A stretch of DNA of 6,922 nucleotides from Pseudomonadota bacterium (GTDB lineage Bacteria > Desulfobacterota > Desulfovibrionia > Desulfovibrionales > Desulfovibrionaceae): positions 1-6,922 of the forward strand of contig JAEXGX010000423.1 in assembly GCA_023450535.1 (NCBI GenBank), read 5' to 3'. Position 1 is the stretch's first letter; each line of letters opens with the position of its first letter. The notes below the pieces were generated by a model. The model did no database searches and had not been told where the DNA came from. It saw nothing but the letters and a program-made list of their open reading frames with translations. Below, in pieces: positions 1-5,717 of the stretch. Both the position numbers and the translations under genes were made by a program.

Positions 1-27
1 GCAAAGCAGGCTCTGGCGGAGGCGTGA
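1..27 (+). CDS. Probable 3' end of an upstream gene (partial)
   Basis: Frame 1 reads AKQALAEA and then a TGA stop at 25-27, so the first 24 bases can be the last eight codons of a gene that starts outside the window. The Ala/Lys/Gln-rich helical tail would suit the end of a molybdenum hydroxylase large subunit. In my recollection, such a gene (aldehyde oxidoreductase, DVU_1559) neighbours this locus in D. vulgaris. Eight codons cannot identify a protein, so this is only a contextual guess. A short weak hairpin with a T-run follows at 87-104. Confidence 0.35.
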   Translation, partial: AKQALAEA

Positions 28-86
28 AACCTGCGATTCAGAATATAGGGTCTGGTTGGCAGGTATTTTCAATAGCAGAATGCTCT

Positions 87-104
87 AGGCTGAATCAGCT
101 TTTT
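87..104 (+). terminator. Weak candidate intrinsic terminator
   Basis: AGGCTG (87-92) can pair with CAGCTT (96-101), with one G-T pair, across a 3-base loop AAT. Five T residues run from 100 to 104. It sits between the probable upstream stop (25-27) and the start at 134. The stem is only 6 bp and moderate in GC, so it could be chance. If real, it would end the upstream transcript, and the gene at 134 would need readthrough or its own promoter, for which I see no convincing -35/-10 pair. Confidence 0.25.
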
Positions 105-133
105 ACAAAAACGTCCGGGAGCGGAGAATTTTT

Positions 134-2476
134 ATGGAACAAAATGAATTGCGTGTTTGGGAAAGCCGCTGCACGCAGGAAGAAATGCCCCTGTGCAGAG
201 CGGCCTGTCCGTTGCAGATGGACGTGCGGGCCTTCATGGAAGCCGTTCCCGCCGGAGCCGCCGCCGCGCGCCGTTTGCTGGAACGGCATTTGCCCCTCTC
301 CGGATTTTTTGCGTTGATATGCGATCATCCTTGTGAAACAGTCTGCCTCCGCCGAGATTTGGGCGGTTCGCTTGCTGTCAGCCGTCTGGAAGCCTGGAGC
401 GCTTGCAGTGCGGAACGTCAGACTCGCCCGCTTCCCATTCCCCGTAAGAGCAAAAGTTTTGCCGTAATCGGCGATGGGCTTGCCGCGTTTGTCGCTGCCG
501 CAGATCTTGTCCGCAAGGGGTATCCTGTTACCATGTTCCATGCGAAAGGCCGCCCTGGCGAAGATATGCTCAGGAGCTTTGGGGAACATTCACCTTATGG
601 ACAGGAGAGCATATCGGCGGCTTTTGACAAAGAGCTGGCGATCATGCGCAAGGGGCCTCTGAGCTTTGTGCAGCGCGTTCCGGGCGCGGAGCTGCTGGAA
701 GAGGCGCGAACCTCCTTTGACGCTGTCTTGCTCGACGCTTTCAGTGCGCCGGAACTTGCTCCCCGGCGTGAAGATGTGGATGCATTGACACTGACGAACG
801 ATGAAGGAAAAACCTGTTTTTGCGGATGGGGAAACTCTTCGGCGCAACAGGCGGCAGATGGACGCAAGGCAGCGGCGACTGCGGAGCGCGCTGTTTCCGG
901 CGTATCCATAACTGCTTCACGCGATAAAGAAGGGGTAACACAGTCCCGCCTGCATACGCCGCTGGAAGGAGTGGAAGCTACTCCTCGTATCGAAGGGGAA
1001 GGCGTGCCGTCTGATGACGACGCGCGCACGGAAGCCGCCCGTTGCCTGCGTTGCCAGTGCCTGGCCTGTGTGCACGAGTGCGCCTATCTGCAACATTACA
1101 AGGGCTACCCGAAGATGTACGCCCGGCAAATTTACAATAACGCCGCCATTGTCAAGGGACAGCACCTTGCCAATAATCTTGTCAATGGTTGTAGCCTGTG
1201 CGGCCAGTGCGAAGAATTGTGCCCGGACAATTTTTCCATGGCAGATCTGTGTCTTTCCGCCCGCCGCGAAATGGTGGAACGCGGTTTTATGCCTCCTTCG
1301 GCACACGAGTTCGCATTGGAAGATATGGAAGCGGCAAACAGTGATGCCTGCGCGCTGTTTCTAACTGATCCCGCGAATAAGGAAGGCCGGTGCGCACACC
1401 TGTTTTTCCCCGGTTGTCAGCTTGCGGCCTCACGCGAGGAGCAGGTCCTGCGCGTTCATGCACATCTGCGAGCCGGTCTGACAGGCGGCGTAGCTTTGGG
1501 CCTGCGCTGCTGCGGCGTGCCCGCGCGTTGGGCCGGGCGCGAGGAGCTGTTTGCGGAATCCTCTGCAGAGATCCGGAGACAATGGGAATCTTTGGGGCGT
1601 CCTCGTGTCATTACGGCCTGTGCATCCTGCCTGAAGACTTTGCGCGAAAGTCAGCCGGACATGGAGCTGATATCGCTGTGGGAAGTTTTGGAAAAGGAAT
1701 GTCCCGAAGCAGAAAGCTCCCTGTGGGAAACGCTAAGCGTGCAGGACCCCTGTTCTGCACGTCATGATGAAGCGTGGCTTTCTTCCGTGCGTGCGTTGCT
1801 GGCGCGGCACGGAGTAAGCATTGAGGAACCGCACCTGAGCAAGGACAAAACAGCCTGCTGTGGCTATGGCGGCCTGACCTGGAGCGCACAGCCTGCTGTG
1901 GCTTCGGCCATGGCGGCGCACCGGGCCGCACAACTGGGGCATGACGCTGTGGCTTCCTGTATTATGTGCCGGGACAGGCTGGTGTCGGAAGGCAAGAAAT
2001 GTTGGCACATGCTGGATGTGTTGTTTCCCCGGGAGGACGGAGGACTGTTCGATCCTGCCGAGGCAGGGCCGGGGCTGTCGGCCCGTCGTGCCGGCAGAGC
2101 AGCGCTCAAGCGCCGTGCGTTGCGCGATATCGCGGGCCAGGATGTCCCCGAACCGGAGGAAGGTGGGCCACAGATTCGCGTTGCGCCGGAGCTTCTGGAA
2201 AAACTTGAAGGCCGTCATATTCTGCGGGAAGACATCTTACGAGTCATCCATGAAGCAGAGAGCGCCAAAACGGCATTCATAGATCGGCAATCCGGTCACT
2301 TTCTGGCTTCTTGGCGCCCTTCGCGCGTCACCTACTGGGTGGAGTACGCCGTGGAGGAAAGCCCCGAAGGGCGGGCTTTTATCGTGCATGATGCATACAG
2401 CCACCGCATGATTGTGCCCGGTACCGGCAATGTCTCGGAAAGTATGGACGACGCTCGCGCGGATCACAAGGAGTAA
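134..2476 (+). CDS. Multi-cluster Fe-S oxidoreductase (GltD-like N-terminus, dicluster ferredoxin, two CCG domains); DVU_1558-like
   Basis: This 780-residue cytoplasmic protein probably relays electrons. Its N-terminus resembles the Fe-S domain of glutamate synthase small subunit and dihydropyrimidine dehydrogenase: C13, C21, C25-P, then C63, C67 and C71. A Rossmann-like start follows at about 109-117 (VIGDGLAA), where the third glycine of GxGxxG is replaced. The segment CFCGWGN at 228-234 resembles the second FAD-contact motif, yet lies only about 115 residues further on, so the NAD(P) subdomain seems missing. Two ferredoxin-type motifs use C304/C307/C309/C312/C316 and C353/C356/C359/C363-P. 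Two CCG domains follow, as in HdrB, GlpC and DsrK: C428, C459-C460-G, C496xxC499; then C540, C575-C576-G, C609xxC612. The tail (about 684-765) is a separate domain with TYWVEY (733-738) and DAYSHRM (753-759), which I cannot name. The start is supported by GGAG at 123-126, 7 bases before ATG. It resembles what NCBI calls pyridine nucleotide-disulfide oxidoreductase/dicluster-binding protein; that name is recalled, not searched. Confidence 0.88.
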   Translation: MEQNELRVWESRCTQEEMPLCRAACPLQMDVRAFMEAVPAGAAAARRLLERHLPLSGFFALICDHPCETVCLRRDLGGSLAVSRLEAWSACSAERQTRPLPIPRKSKSFAVIGDGLAAFVAAADLVRKGYPVTMFHAKGRPGEDMLRSFGEHSPYGQESISAAFDKELAIMRKGPLSFVQRVPGAELLEEARTSFDAVLLDAFSAPELAPRREDVDALTLTNDEGKTCFCGWGNSSAQQAADGRKAAATAERAVSGVSITASRDKEGVTQSRLHTPLEGVEATPRIEGEGVPSDDDARTEAARCLRCQCLACVHECAYLQHYKGYPKMYARQIYNNAAIVKGQHLANNLVNGCSLCGQCEELCPDNFSMADLCLSARREMVERGFMPPSAHEFALEDMEAANSDACALFLTDPANKEGRCAHLFFPGCQLAASREEQVLRVHAHLRAGLTGGVALGLRCCGVPARWAGREELFAESSAEIRRQWESLGRPRVITACASCLKTLRESQPDMELISLWEVLEKECPEAESSLWETLSVQDPCSARHDEAWLSSVRALLARHGVSIEEPHLSKDKTACCGYGGLTWSAQPAVASAMAAHRAAQLGHDAVASCIMCRDRLVSEGKKCWHMLDVLFPREDGGLFDPAEAGPGLSARRAGRAALKRRALRDIAGQDVPEPEEGGPQIRVAPELLEKLEGRHILREDILRVIHEAESAKTAFIDRQSGHFLASWRPSRVTYWVEYAVEESPEGRAFIVHDAYSHRMIVPGTGNVSESMDDARADHKE

Positions 2477-2478
2477 TC

Positions 2479-2694
2479 ATGGCGCTGAACCCCACATATA
2501 CGCCCGATGAGGGAGACTGGTTTTGTGCTCGCTGCGGCGGGCCGTTGGAACAGAAAACCCTGGCAGTTAAATATCTCGGCAGTTCTTTCGATGTCTCCCT
2601 GCCGATGTGCCCACGTTGCGGGTTGACCCTGGTTCCCCGTTCCCTGGCGCAGGGAAAAATGGCTGAAGTTGAGGCGTTGCTGGAAGATAAGTGA
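2479..2694 (+). CDS. Small two-CxxC redox or zinc-ribbon protein; DVU_1557-like
   Basis: This 71-residue protein has CARC at 16-19 and CPRC at 44-47, spaced like a zinc ribbon or a rubredoxin-type iron site, and an acidic helical tail (about 58-71). It has no signal peptide or membrane segment. The ATG follows the preceding TAA by two bases, and a strong AAGGAG (2468-2473) overlapping the end of that gene serves it, so the two are co-translated. I match it to the DVU_1557 family of small redox proteins from memory. Whether the cysteines bind zinc or iron cannot be told from sequence. Its coupling to the multi-cluster protein suggests a partner or electron carrier. It is the last + strand gene before a strong hairpin at 2730-2759. 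Confidence 0.8.
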   Translation: MALNPTYTPDEGDWFCARCGGPLEQKTLAVKYLGSSFDVSLPMCPRCGLTLVPRSLAQGKMAEVEALLEDK

Positions 2695-2729
2695 AGAGTA
2701 TTTTTATGGGGGGACTATAAGCCATTCTC

Positions 2730-2759
2730 AGAGCTGGGGGACGTTGTCCCCCAGGCTCT
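2730..2759 (+). terminator. Strong GC-rich hairpin downstream of the first gene pair
   Basis: AGAGC-TGGGGGAC (2730-2742) pairs with GTCCCCCA-G-GCTCT (2746-2759), with one bulged G and loop GTT. It starts 36 bases after the stop at 2694. The 13-bp stem is far stronger than expected by chance, but no T-run follows, so it is not a textbook intrinsic terminator. It may act as an mRNA 3' end stabiliser, a bidirectional barrier between convergent genes, or a copy of a dispersed repeat. Confidence 0.55.
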
Positions 2760-2793
2760 CTGGCAGGGTTATTATGCCCGCACACCCTCATCT

Positions 2794-2861
2794 GGCCGCG
2801 CTCGCCCTGAATAGAAAAAAAGGTAAGCGCGGTTCTTTCAATGCTCAAGGCGAGTGCGGCC
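2794..2861. repeat. Imperfect inverted repeat, 17-base arms, in the convergent intergenic region
   Basis: The arm at 2794-2810 (GGCCGCGCTCGCCCTGA) is the reverse complement of 2845-2861 (TCAAGGCGAGTGCGGCC) at 15 of 17 positions. One mismatch becomes a G-U pair in + strand RNA. The 34-base loop holds a run of seven A (2815-2821). It lies between two convergent genes and could be a transcription barrier, a folded 3' UTR or a remnant repeat. I see no open reading frame of note in 2695-2910. Confidence 0.6.
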
Positions 2862-2886
2862 TCAGTAAGGGGGGGATTTTCCTTCT

Positions 2887-2922
2887 AACGGGGTTTGGGG
2901 CGGAGCCCCGTTATGCTTTTTT
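2887..2922 (+). repeat. GGGGCGGAGCCCC hairpin repeat with downstream T-run (possible terminator)
   Basis: AACGGGG (2887-2893) pairs with CCCCGTT (2906-2912). An alternative inner stem is GGGGC (2897-2901) with GCCCC (2905-2909). A T-run follows on the + strand at 2917-2922, so this could stop + strand transcription. It overlaps the stop codon of the minus-strand transporter (2911-2913). A close relative lies at 4464-4482, sharing TTGGGGCGGA and CCCC, so both look like copies of one dispersed element. Confidence 0.5.
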
Positions 2923-4095
2923 CGGCTTGACGATGCGCGCTCCGACGATGAGGCAGGCGCAGCAGGCCAGGGCGAGAAAGAGTGCGTTGTTCAGGCTGCC
3001 GAGATATTCGGACAACAGACCAATGCAGGGCGGAGCGAAAAGCAGACCGCCAAAGCCCAGTGAGGTGACGAGCGCCACGGCGTTGGTGGGGGAAATGTCC
3101 GTGCGTTTGCCCGCTGCACTGAACAGAATGGGCACAATGGCGGAAAGCCCCATCCCCATGCAGGCGAAGCCGGCAAGACAGAGCAGAGGCCAGGGCGAAA
3201 GAATGGCAACTGCCATGCCAACAGTGGCAATTACGGCGAGAATGCGCATCAGGGCATGATCTCCCATACGTTCCCGCAGGCGGTCGCCGTACAGTCTGGC
3301 GATGACCATAGTCGTGGAGAAGGCCGCATAGGAAAGAGCCGCCACCTGTTCGCTTGCGCCCTTGGCGTCGAACAGCAGTATGGGGCCCCAGTCTCCTACC
3401 GCTCCTTCAGCAGTATAAGAGCATGCGGCAAGCAGTCCCATGATGATGACCGCCAGAGGAGGGAGTCCGGCGCTTTTTACAGGACGTTCTTCAGGGAAAA
3501 TTTGCTTTGCTGGCGTTTCTTGGGGCATATCGTCCAGCAGACGGGATGCCGCAAACGGATAGAGGCACAGAAAAAAGGCTGCGAGCAGGCAAAAATGCGC
3601 GAAAGGGCCAACCCCGAGGCCCGCCATGACTGCGCCGCTTATAGCGCCAATAAGGCCCCCAGCACTGTACATGGCGTGCAGACCGGACATGCGTGGTCTG
3701 CCTTCCGTTCTTTCCACCAGTGTGCCCTGGGTACCCATGGCGACTTGGGCGCAACCCGTGGCGATGCCAAGGCAAAAGAACGCCGCGCTTAGCCCGGTGA
3801 AGCTGCGCGGCACTCCCAGCAGAGGAATACAGATCAGCAGCGCAAAACCGCTGATGTTTTGCACCAGACGGCTGCTCCATTTCACTTGCGCCCACCCCGC
3901 AAGAGCAAAGGCAATCACGCCTCCGACGCCGACGCAAAGCAGGGCAAGTCCCAGGCTGCCATCGTCAAGACCGGTGTTGGTCTTGATAGCCGGAATTCGG
4001 GACATGACTGTGCCGTAGGCTATACCCACAATGGTGAAAAAGTACGCGCAGGCCCAGCGGGAAACCGTGGGTGTGCGGGGAAGAAAGGCGAACAT
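2911..4095 (-). CDS. Major facilitator superfamily transporter, MosC/YbjJ-like
   Basis: This is a 394-residue inner-membrane protein with about twelve hydrophobic segments in two halves, separated by a hydrophilic loop near residues 190-215. It has features of the MosC/YbjJ branch of MFS carriers: a first helix leading into SRIPAIK, a glycine-rich helix 2, and AEGAVGDWGPILL after the central loop. The 8-9 loop keeps the GDRLRERMG form of motif A, while the 2-3 loop is degenerate. The frame is open upstream to a TTG at 4134, but I chose the ATG at 4093-4095 because GGAG precedes it by 6 bases and the predicted transcription start (about 4131) lies downstream of the TTG. Substrate is unknown; MosC is linked to rhizopine use, which need not apply here. 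It runs against the flanking genes and splits an otherwise codirectional cluster. It ends in the hairpin at 2887-2912. Confidence 0.9.
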   Translation of the reverse strand: MFAFLPRTPTVSRWACAYFFTIVGIAYGTVMSRIPAIKTNTGLDDGSLGLALLCVGVGGVIAFALAGWAQVKWSSRLVQNISGFALLICIPLLGVPRSFTGLSAAFFCLGIATGCAQVAMGTQGTLVERTEGRPRMSGLHAMYSAGGLIGAISGAVMAGLGVGPFAHFCLLAAFFLCLYPFAASRLLDDMPQETPAKQIFPEERPVKSAGLPPLAVIIMGLLAACSYTAEGAVGDWGPILLFDAKGASEQVAALSYAAFSTTMVIARLYGDRLRERMGDHALMRILAVIATVGMAVAILSPWPLLCLAGFACMGMGLSAIVPILFSAAGKRTDISPTNAVALVTSLGFGGLLFAPPCIGLLSEYLGSLNNALFLALACCACLIVGARIVKPKKA

Positions 4096-4134
4096 CGGTG
4101 ACTCCGTTGCTGTATGGTGTATTGTTGTGTCCAA

Positions 4135-4151
4135 CCGCTTTTAGGAAGCGG
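4135..4151. promoter_or_regulatory. Inverted repeat over the predicted -10 of the transporter promoter
   Basis: CCGCTT (4135-4140) and AAGCGG (4146-4151) form perfect 6-base arms around 5 bases. The left arm overlaps the predicted -10 hexamer on the minus strand, a position where a repressor would block transcription. It may instead be a short hairpin or chance; no regulator gene is in the window. Confidence 0.3.
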
Positions 4152-4166
4152 ATGCGTTGAAGTCAA
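4138..4166 (-). promoter_or_regulatory. Predicted sigma-70 promoter of the MFS transporter
   Basis: Read on the minus strand, TTGACT (4166-4161) and TAAAAG (4143-4138) match the -35 and -10 consensus at 5/6 and 4/6 with a 17-base spacer. Transcription would start near 4131, giving a leader of about 35 bases before ATG 4095. It shows the transporter can be transcribed independently of the flanking genes. Confidence 0.5.
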
Positions 4167-4190
4167 TACATGAACGCGAGAAATGACACA

Positions 4191-4204
4191 GCCGCATATG
4201 CGGC
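4191..4204. promoter_or_regulatory. Perfect 14-bp palindrome, candidate operator
   Basis: GCCGCATATGCGGC is its own reverse complement. Its centre is about 66 bases upstream of the predicted transporter transcription start, a usual place for an activator dimer. It could also act on the + strand genes starting at 4498. There is no T-run beside it. The regulator is unknown. Confidence 0.4.
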
Positions 4205-4257
4205 ATCTTCGAGATTGTTTCAAACGAATTTGCATGTTCAAAAAAGAGCTTGTGAAT

Positions 4258-4280
4258 GCCTTCTGGGAAGGCTCCCTTTT
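4258..4280 (+). terminator. Small hairpin with T-rich tail (possible attenuator or sRNA end)
   Basis: GCCTTC (4258-4263) pairs with GAAGGC (4267-4272) around TGG, followed by TCCCTTTT (to 4280) and a further T-run at 4287-4291. No + strand gene lies just upstream, so if it terminates anything it would be a leader or small RNA. The T-run is interrupted and the stem short. Confidence 0.3.
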
Positions 4281-4357
4281 ATCTCGTTTTTGTTGTAGAA
4301 AACAATAAAATTTCCACAAGTACCTTGAAGCTCCTTGACATGCCATTTAGTCGCGCC

Positions 4358-4383
4358 CGCGTTGGGCATTTTTGCTCAATGCG
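4358..4383 (+). promoter_or_regulatory. 11-bp stem-loop in the presumed leader of the methyltransferase operon
   Basis: CGCGTTGGGCA (4358-4368) pairs along its whole length with TGCTCAATGCG (4373-4383), including two G-U pairs in + strand RNA, around a TTTT loop. The two G-U pairs would be A-C mismatches in the minus-strand RNA, so the fold favours the + strand transcript. No T-run follows. Its role is unknown; an RNA leader structure is possible. Confidence 0.4.
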
Positions 4384-4463
4384 AACGCGGTCTACTGAGA
4401 AGCCGCAGGCAAGCTTGTGAGCCGTACGGATAAAGACAGCAGGGATATCATTCCCCCGACGGG

Positions 4464-4482
4464 ATTGGGGCGGAACCCCAAT
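4464..4482 (+). repeat. Hairpin repeat just upstream of the methyltransferase ribosome-binding site
   Basis: ATTGGGG (4464-4470) and CCCCAAT (4476-4482) are perfect 7-base arms around CGGAA. It is a second copy of the element at 2887-2912. It ends 15 bases before the ATG at 4498 and just upstream of the AAAGAGGA ribosome-binding site (about 4487-4494), so it may affect mRNA stability or translation. Confidence 0.55.
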
Positions 4483-4497
4483 GAAGAAAGAGGACAT

Positions 4498-5238
4498 ATG
4501 TCTGTGGATACTAATAATGACAGCTTGTACCGGCAACCTCTCTTTCGAGCTGCATCTGGGAGTATTTTGCGGCCGGGAGGCTTGGCGCTGACTTCTCATG
4601 CTCTGACCCTGTGCGGCTTCGGGGCGGAATCTCCGAAGCCTGGATGCGTGCGGGTGCTGGATGTGGGATGCGGAGCTGGCGCAACAATGGCATTGCTGCT
4701 TGAGCGTGGGTTCCGTGTCACCGGAGTAGACGTTGATACGGCCATGCTGGCCGAAGCCGAGAGAATGACGCGCGGCGCGGCGCGGCTTCTGTCAGGTTGT
4801 GCGGAGGCCCTGCCTTTACCGGATAACTCTCAGGAACTTGTGTTGTGTGAATGCGTACTTTCTCTGTGTGCTGAGCCAAAGCGGGCCGTGTCGGAATTTT
4901 TCAGGGTGCTCGCGCCGGGCGGAAGCCTTATTGTGACGGATATCATTCGACATGATGATGTTATACCGGGCATTCCCGGAATGAAATCCTGCCTTGCCGG
5001 AGCTGTGCCTTTGCCGCATCTGCGGGAAATATTACACTGTGCAGGCTTTCAAATAAAGAATGAGGAACAGCATGATCGCAAATTGGCAGAGCTGGGCGCG
5101 CGCTTGATTTTGGGAGGGGAAAGTCTGGACGGGCTTGGGCGTTGGCTCGGGTTCGAGTGTGGGGGTGGGCCGTCATCCCGTGACCTTTTGCGGGTATTGG
5201 GCTATGTTTTGCTGACATGTTGTAAGGAGGGCGTATGA
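4498..5238 (+). CDS. trsM: SAM-dependent methyltransferase, TrsM-like (DVU_1556 family)
   Basis: This 246-residue soluble class I methyltransferase has SAM-binding motif I VLDVGCGAGA (53-62), the acidic end of strand 2 in GVDVD (76-80), then a post-motif region with ALPLPDNS and a VLAPGGSLIVTDI strand as in the UbiE/Methyltransf_11 group. The N-terminus LYRQPLFRAASG and LRPGG precede the core and appear to be a family signature. I start at ATG 4498, behind AAAGAGGA; a GTG at 4417 would add 27 residues encoded by a hairpin repeat. It overlaps the next gene by ATGA (5235-5238). Substrate is unknown; linkage to a radical SAM protein suggests a shared pathway. The symbol is from memory of NCBI naming. 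Confidence 0.82.
   Translation: MSVDTNNDSLYRQPLFRAASGSILRPGGLALTSHALTLCGFGAESPKPGCVRVLDVGCGAGATMALLLERGFRVTGVDVDTAMLAEAERMTRGAARLLSGCAEALPLPDNSQELVLCECVLSLCAEPKRAVSEFFRVLAPGGSLIVTDIIRHDDVIPGIPGMKSCLAGAVPLPHLREILHCAGFQIKNEEQHDRKLAELGARLILGGESLDGLGRWLGFECGGGPSSRDLLRVLGYVLLTCCKEGV
5223..5230 (+). promoter_or_regulatory. Near-perfect Shine-Dalgarno for the C-GCAxxG-C-C gene
   Basis: TAAGGAGG lies inside the last codons of the methyltransferase, 4 bases before the ATG at 5235. This strong site together with the ATGA overlap points to translational coupling and fixes the start. Confidence 0.75.
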
Positions 5239-5714
5239 ATCCGCTGTTGCTCGACATTCTGCCGCTGGTGCGGGAAAATTATTGTTGCAGTCAAATTTTG
5301 ACTCTGTTGGCTCTGCGCGCCCGAGGAGAAGAGAATCCTGGGCTGATCCGCGCGCTGTGGGGGTTGTGCGAGGGAATGGCGCAAAGCGAACAAAGTTGTG
5401 GGTTGCTCTCGGGAGGAGTTTGTCTTCTCTCCTATCTTGCAGGGCGGAGTGGCCCGAATGACGAGGCTCATCCCATGGCGTTGCCGTTAATCAATGAATA
5501 TGTCACATGGTTTGTGTCGCGTGTCGCCCCGTGCGGCGGTACGGCCTGTCCCAAAGTCGCCGCATGGCTTGGCCAATCCATCGGGCGCTCAGAGCCGGAA
5601 GGTGGCGCGCCGGATATGGAATTGTGCGGTGAGTTACTGGGCGAATGTTGGGAAAAACTGCTTGAGTTGCTGGCTGCCTACGACATTGATATTGCCAGCG
5701 CACGCATGGTGTAG
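5235..5714 (+). CDS. C-GCAxxG-C-C-type cysteine protein (DVU_1555-like)
   Basis: This 159-residue, mostly helical soluble protein has the spaced cysteines of the C_GCAxxG_C_C group: YCCSQ with C17-C18, SCGLLSGG around C55 in place of GCAxxGG, then C100 and C105 in PCGGTACPK. C45, C63 and two cysteines near the end (in ELCGEL and GECWEK) are additional. These proteins are thought to bind a metal or cluster or do redox chemistry, but the biochemical role is poorly defined. It overlaps the methyltransferase by 4 bases. Its TAG stop (5712-5714) is followed by one sense codon and then the in-frame ATG of the radical SAM gene, so the three genes form one translation-coupled unit. Confidence 0.82.
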   Translation: MNPLLLDILPLVRENYCCSQILTLLALRARGEENPGLIRALWGLCEGMAQSEQSCGLLSGGVCLLSYLAGRSGPNDEAHPMALPLINEYVTWFVSRVAPCGGTACPKVAAWLGQSIGRSEPEGGAPDMELCGELLGECWEKLLELLAAYDIDIASARMV

Positions 5715-5717
5715 AGC

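Larger units (their letters stand above)
4096..4497. other. 402-base gene-free region between divergent genes
   Basis: I see no credible gene here. It contains the transporter promoter, a palindrome (4191-4204), and three + strand stem-loops (4258-4272, 4358-4383, 4464-4482) before the methyltransferase start. The middle part (about 4205-4320) is AT-richer than its surroundings. A TTGACA at 4335-4340 lacks a matching -10, and TAAAAT at 4306-4311 lacks a matching -35, so I cannot place a + strand promoter. An open frame from GTG 4417 joins the methyltransferase frame, but it has no Shine-Dalgarno sequence and runs through a hairpin repeat, so I treat it as untranslated leader. Confidence 0.6.

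Noticed and set aside
56..72. Sigma-54-like site TTGGCA ahead of the first large gene
   Set aside because: The -24 half matches, but the -12 GC dinucleotide is absent.
3256..4101. Open + strand frames within the transporter region
   Set aside because: They are antisense to a gene with clear membrane helices and family motifs, and their translations are low-complexity and charged.
4096..4134. TTG-start extension of the transporter by 13 residues
   Set aside because: ATG 4095 has GGAG at proper spacing, and the predicted transcription start lies inside the extension.
4335..4340. TTGACA as a -35 for the methyltransferase operon
   Set aside because: No acceptable -10 hexamer occurs 16-18 bases downstream.
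4362..4375. Sigma-54-like site in the methyltransferase leader
   Set aside because: GG and GC are 8 bases apart instead of the required 10, and the bases are explained by the stem-loop at 4358-4383.
4417..4497. GTG-start extension of the methyltransferase by 27 residues
   Set aside because: There is no ribosome-binding site before 4417. The extra codons run through a hairpin repeat, and the family-like sequence begins after ATG 4498, which has AAAGAGGA in front.
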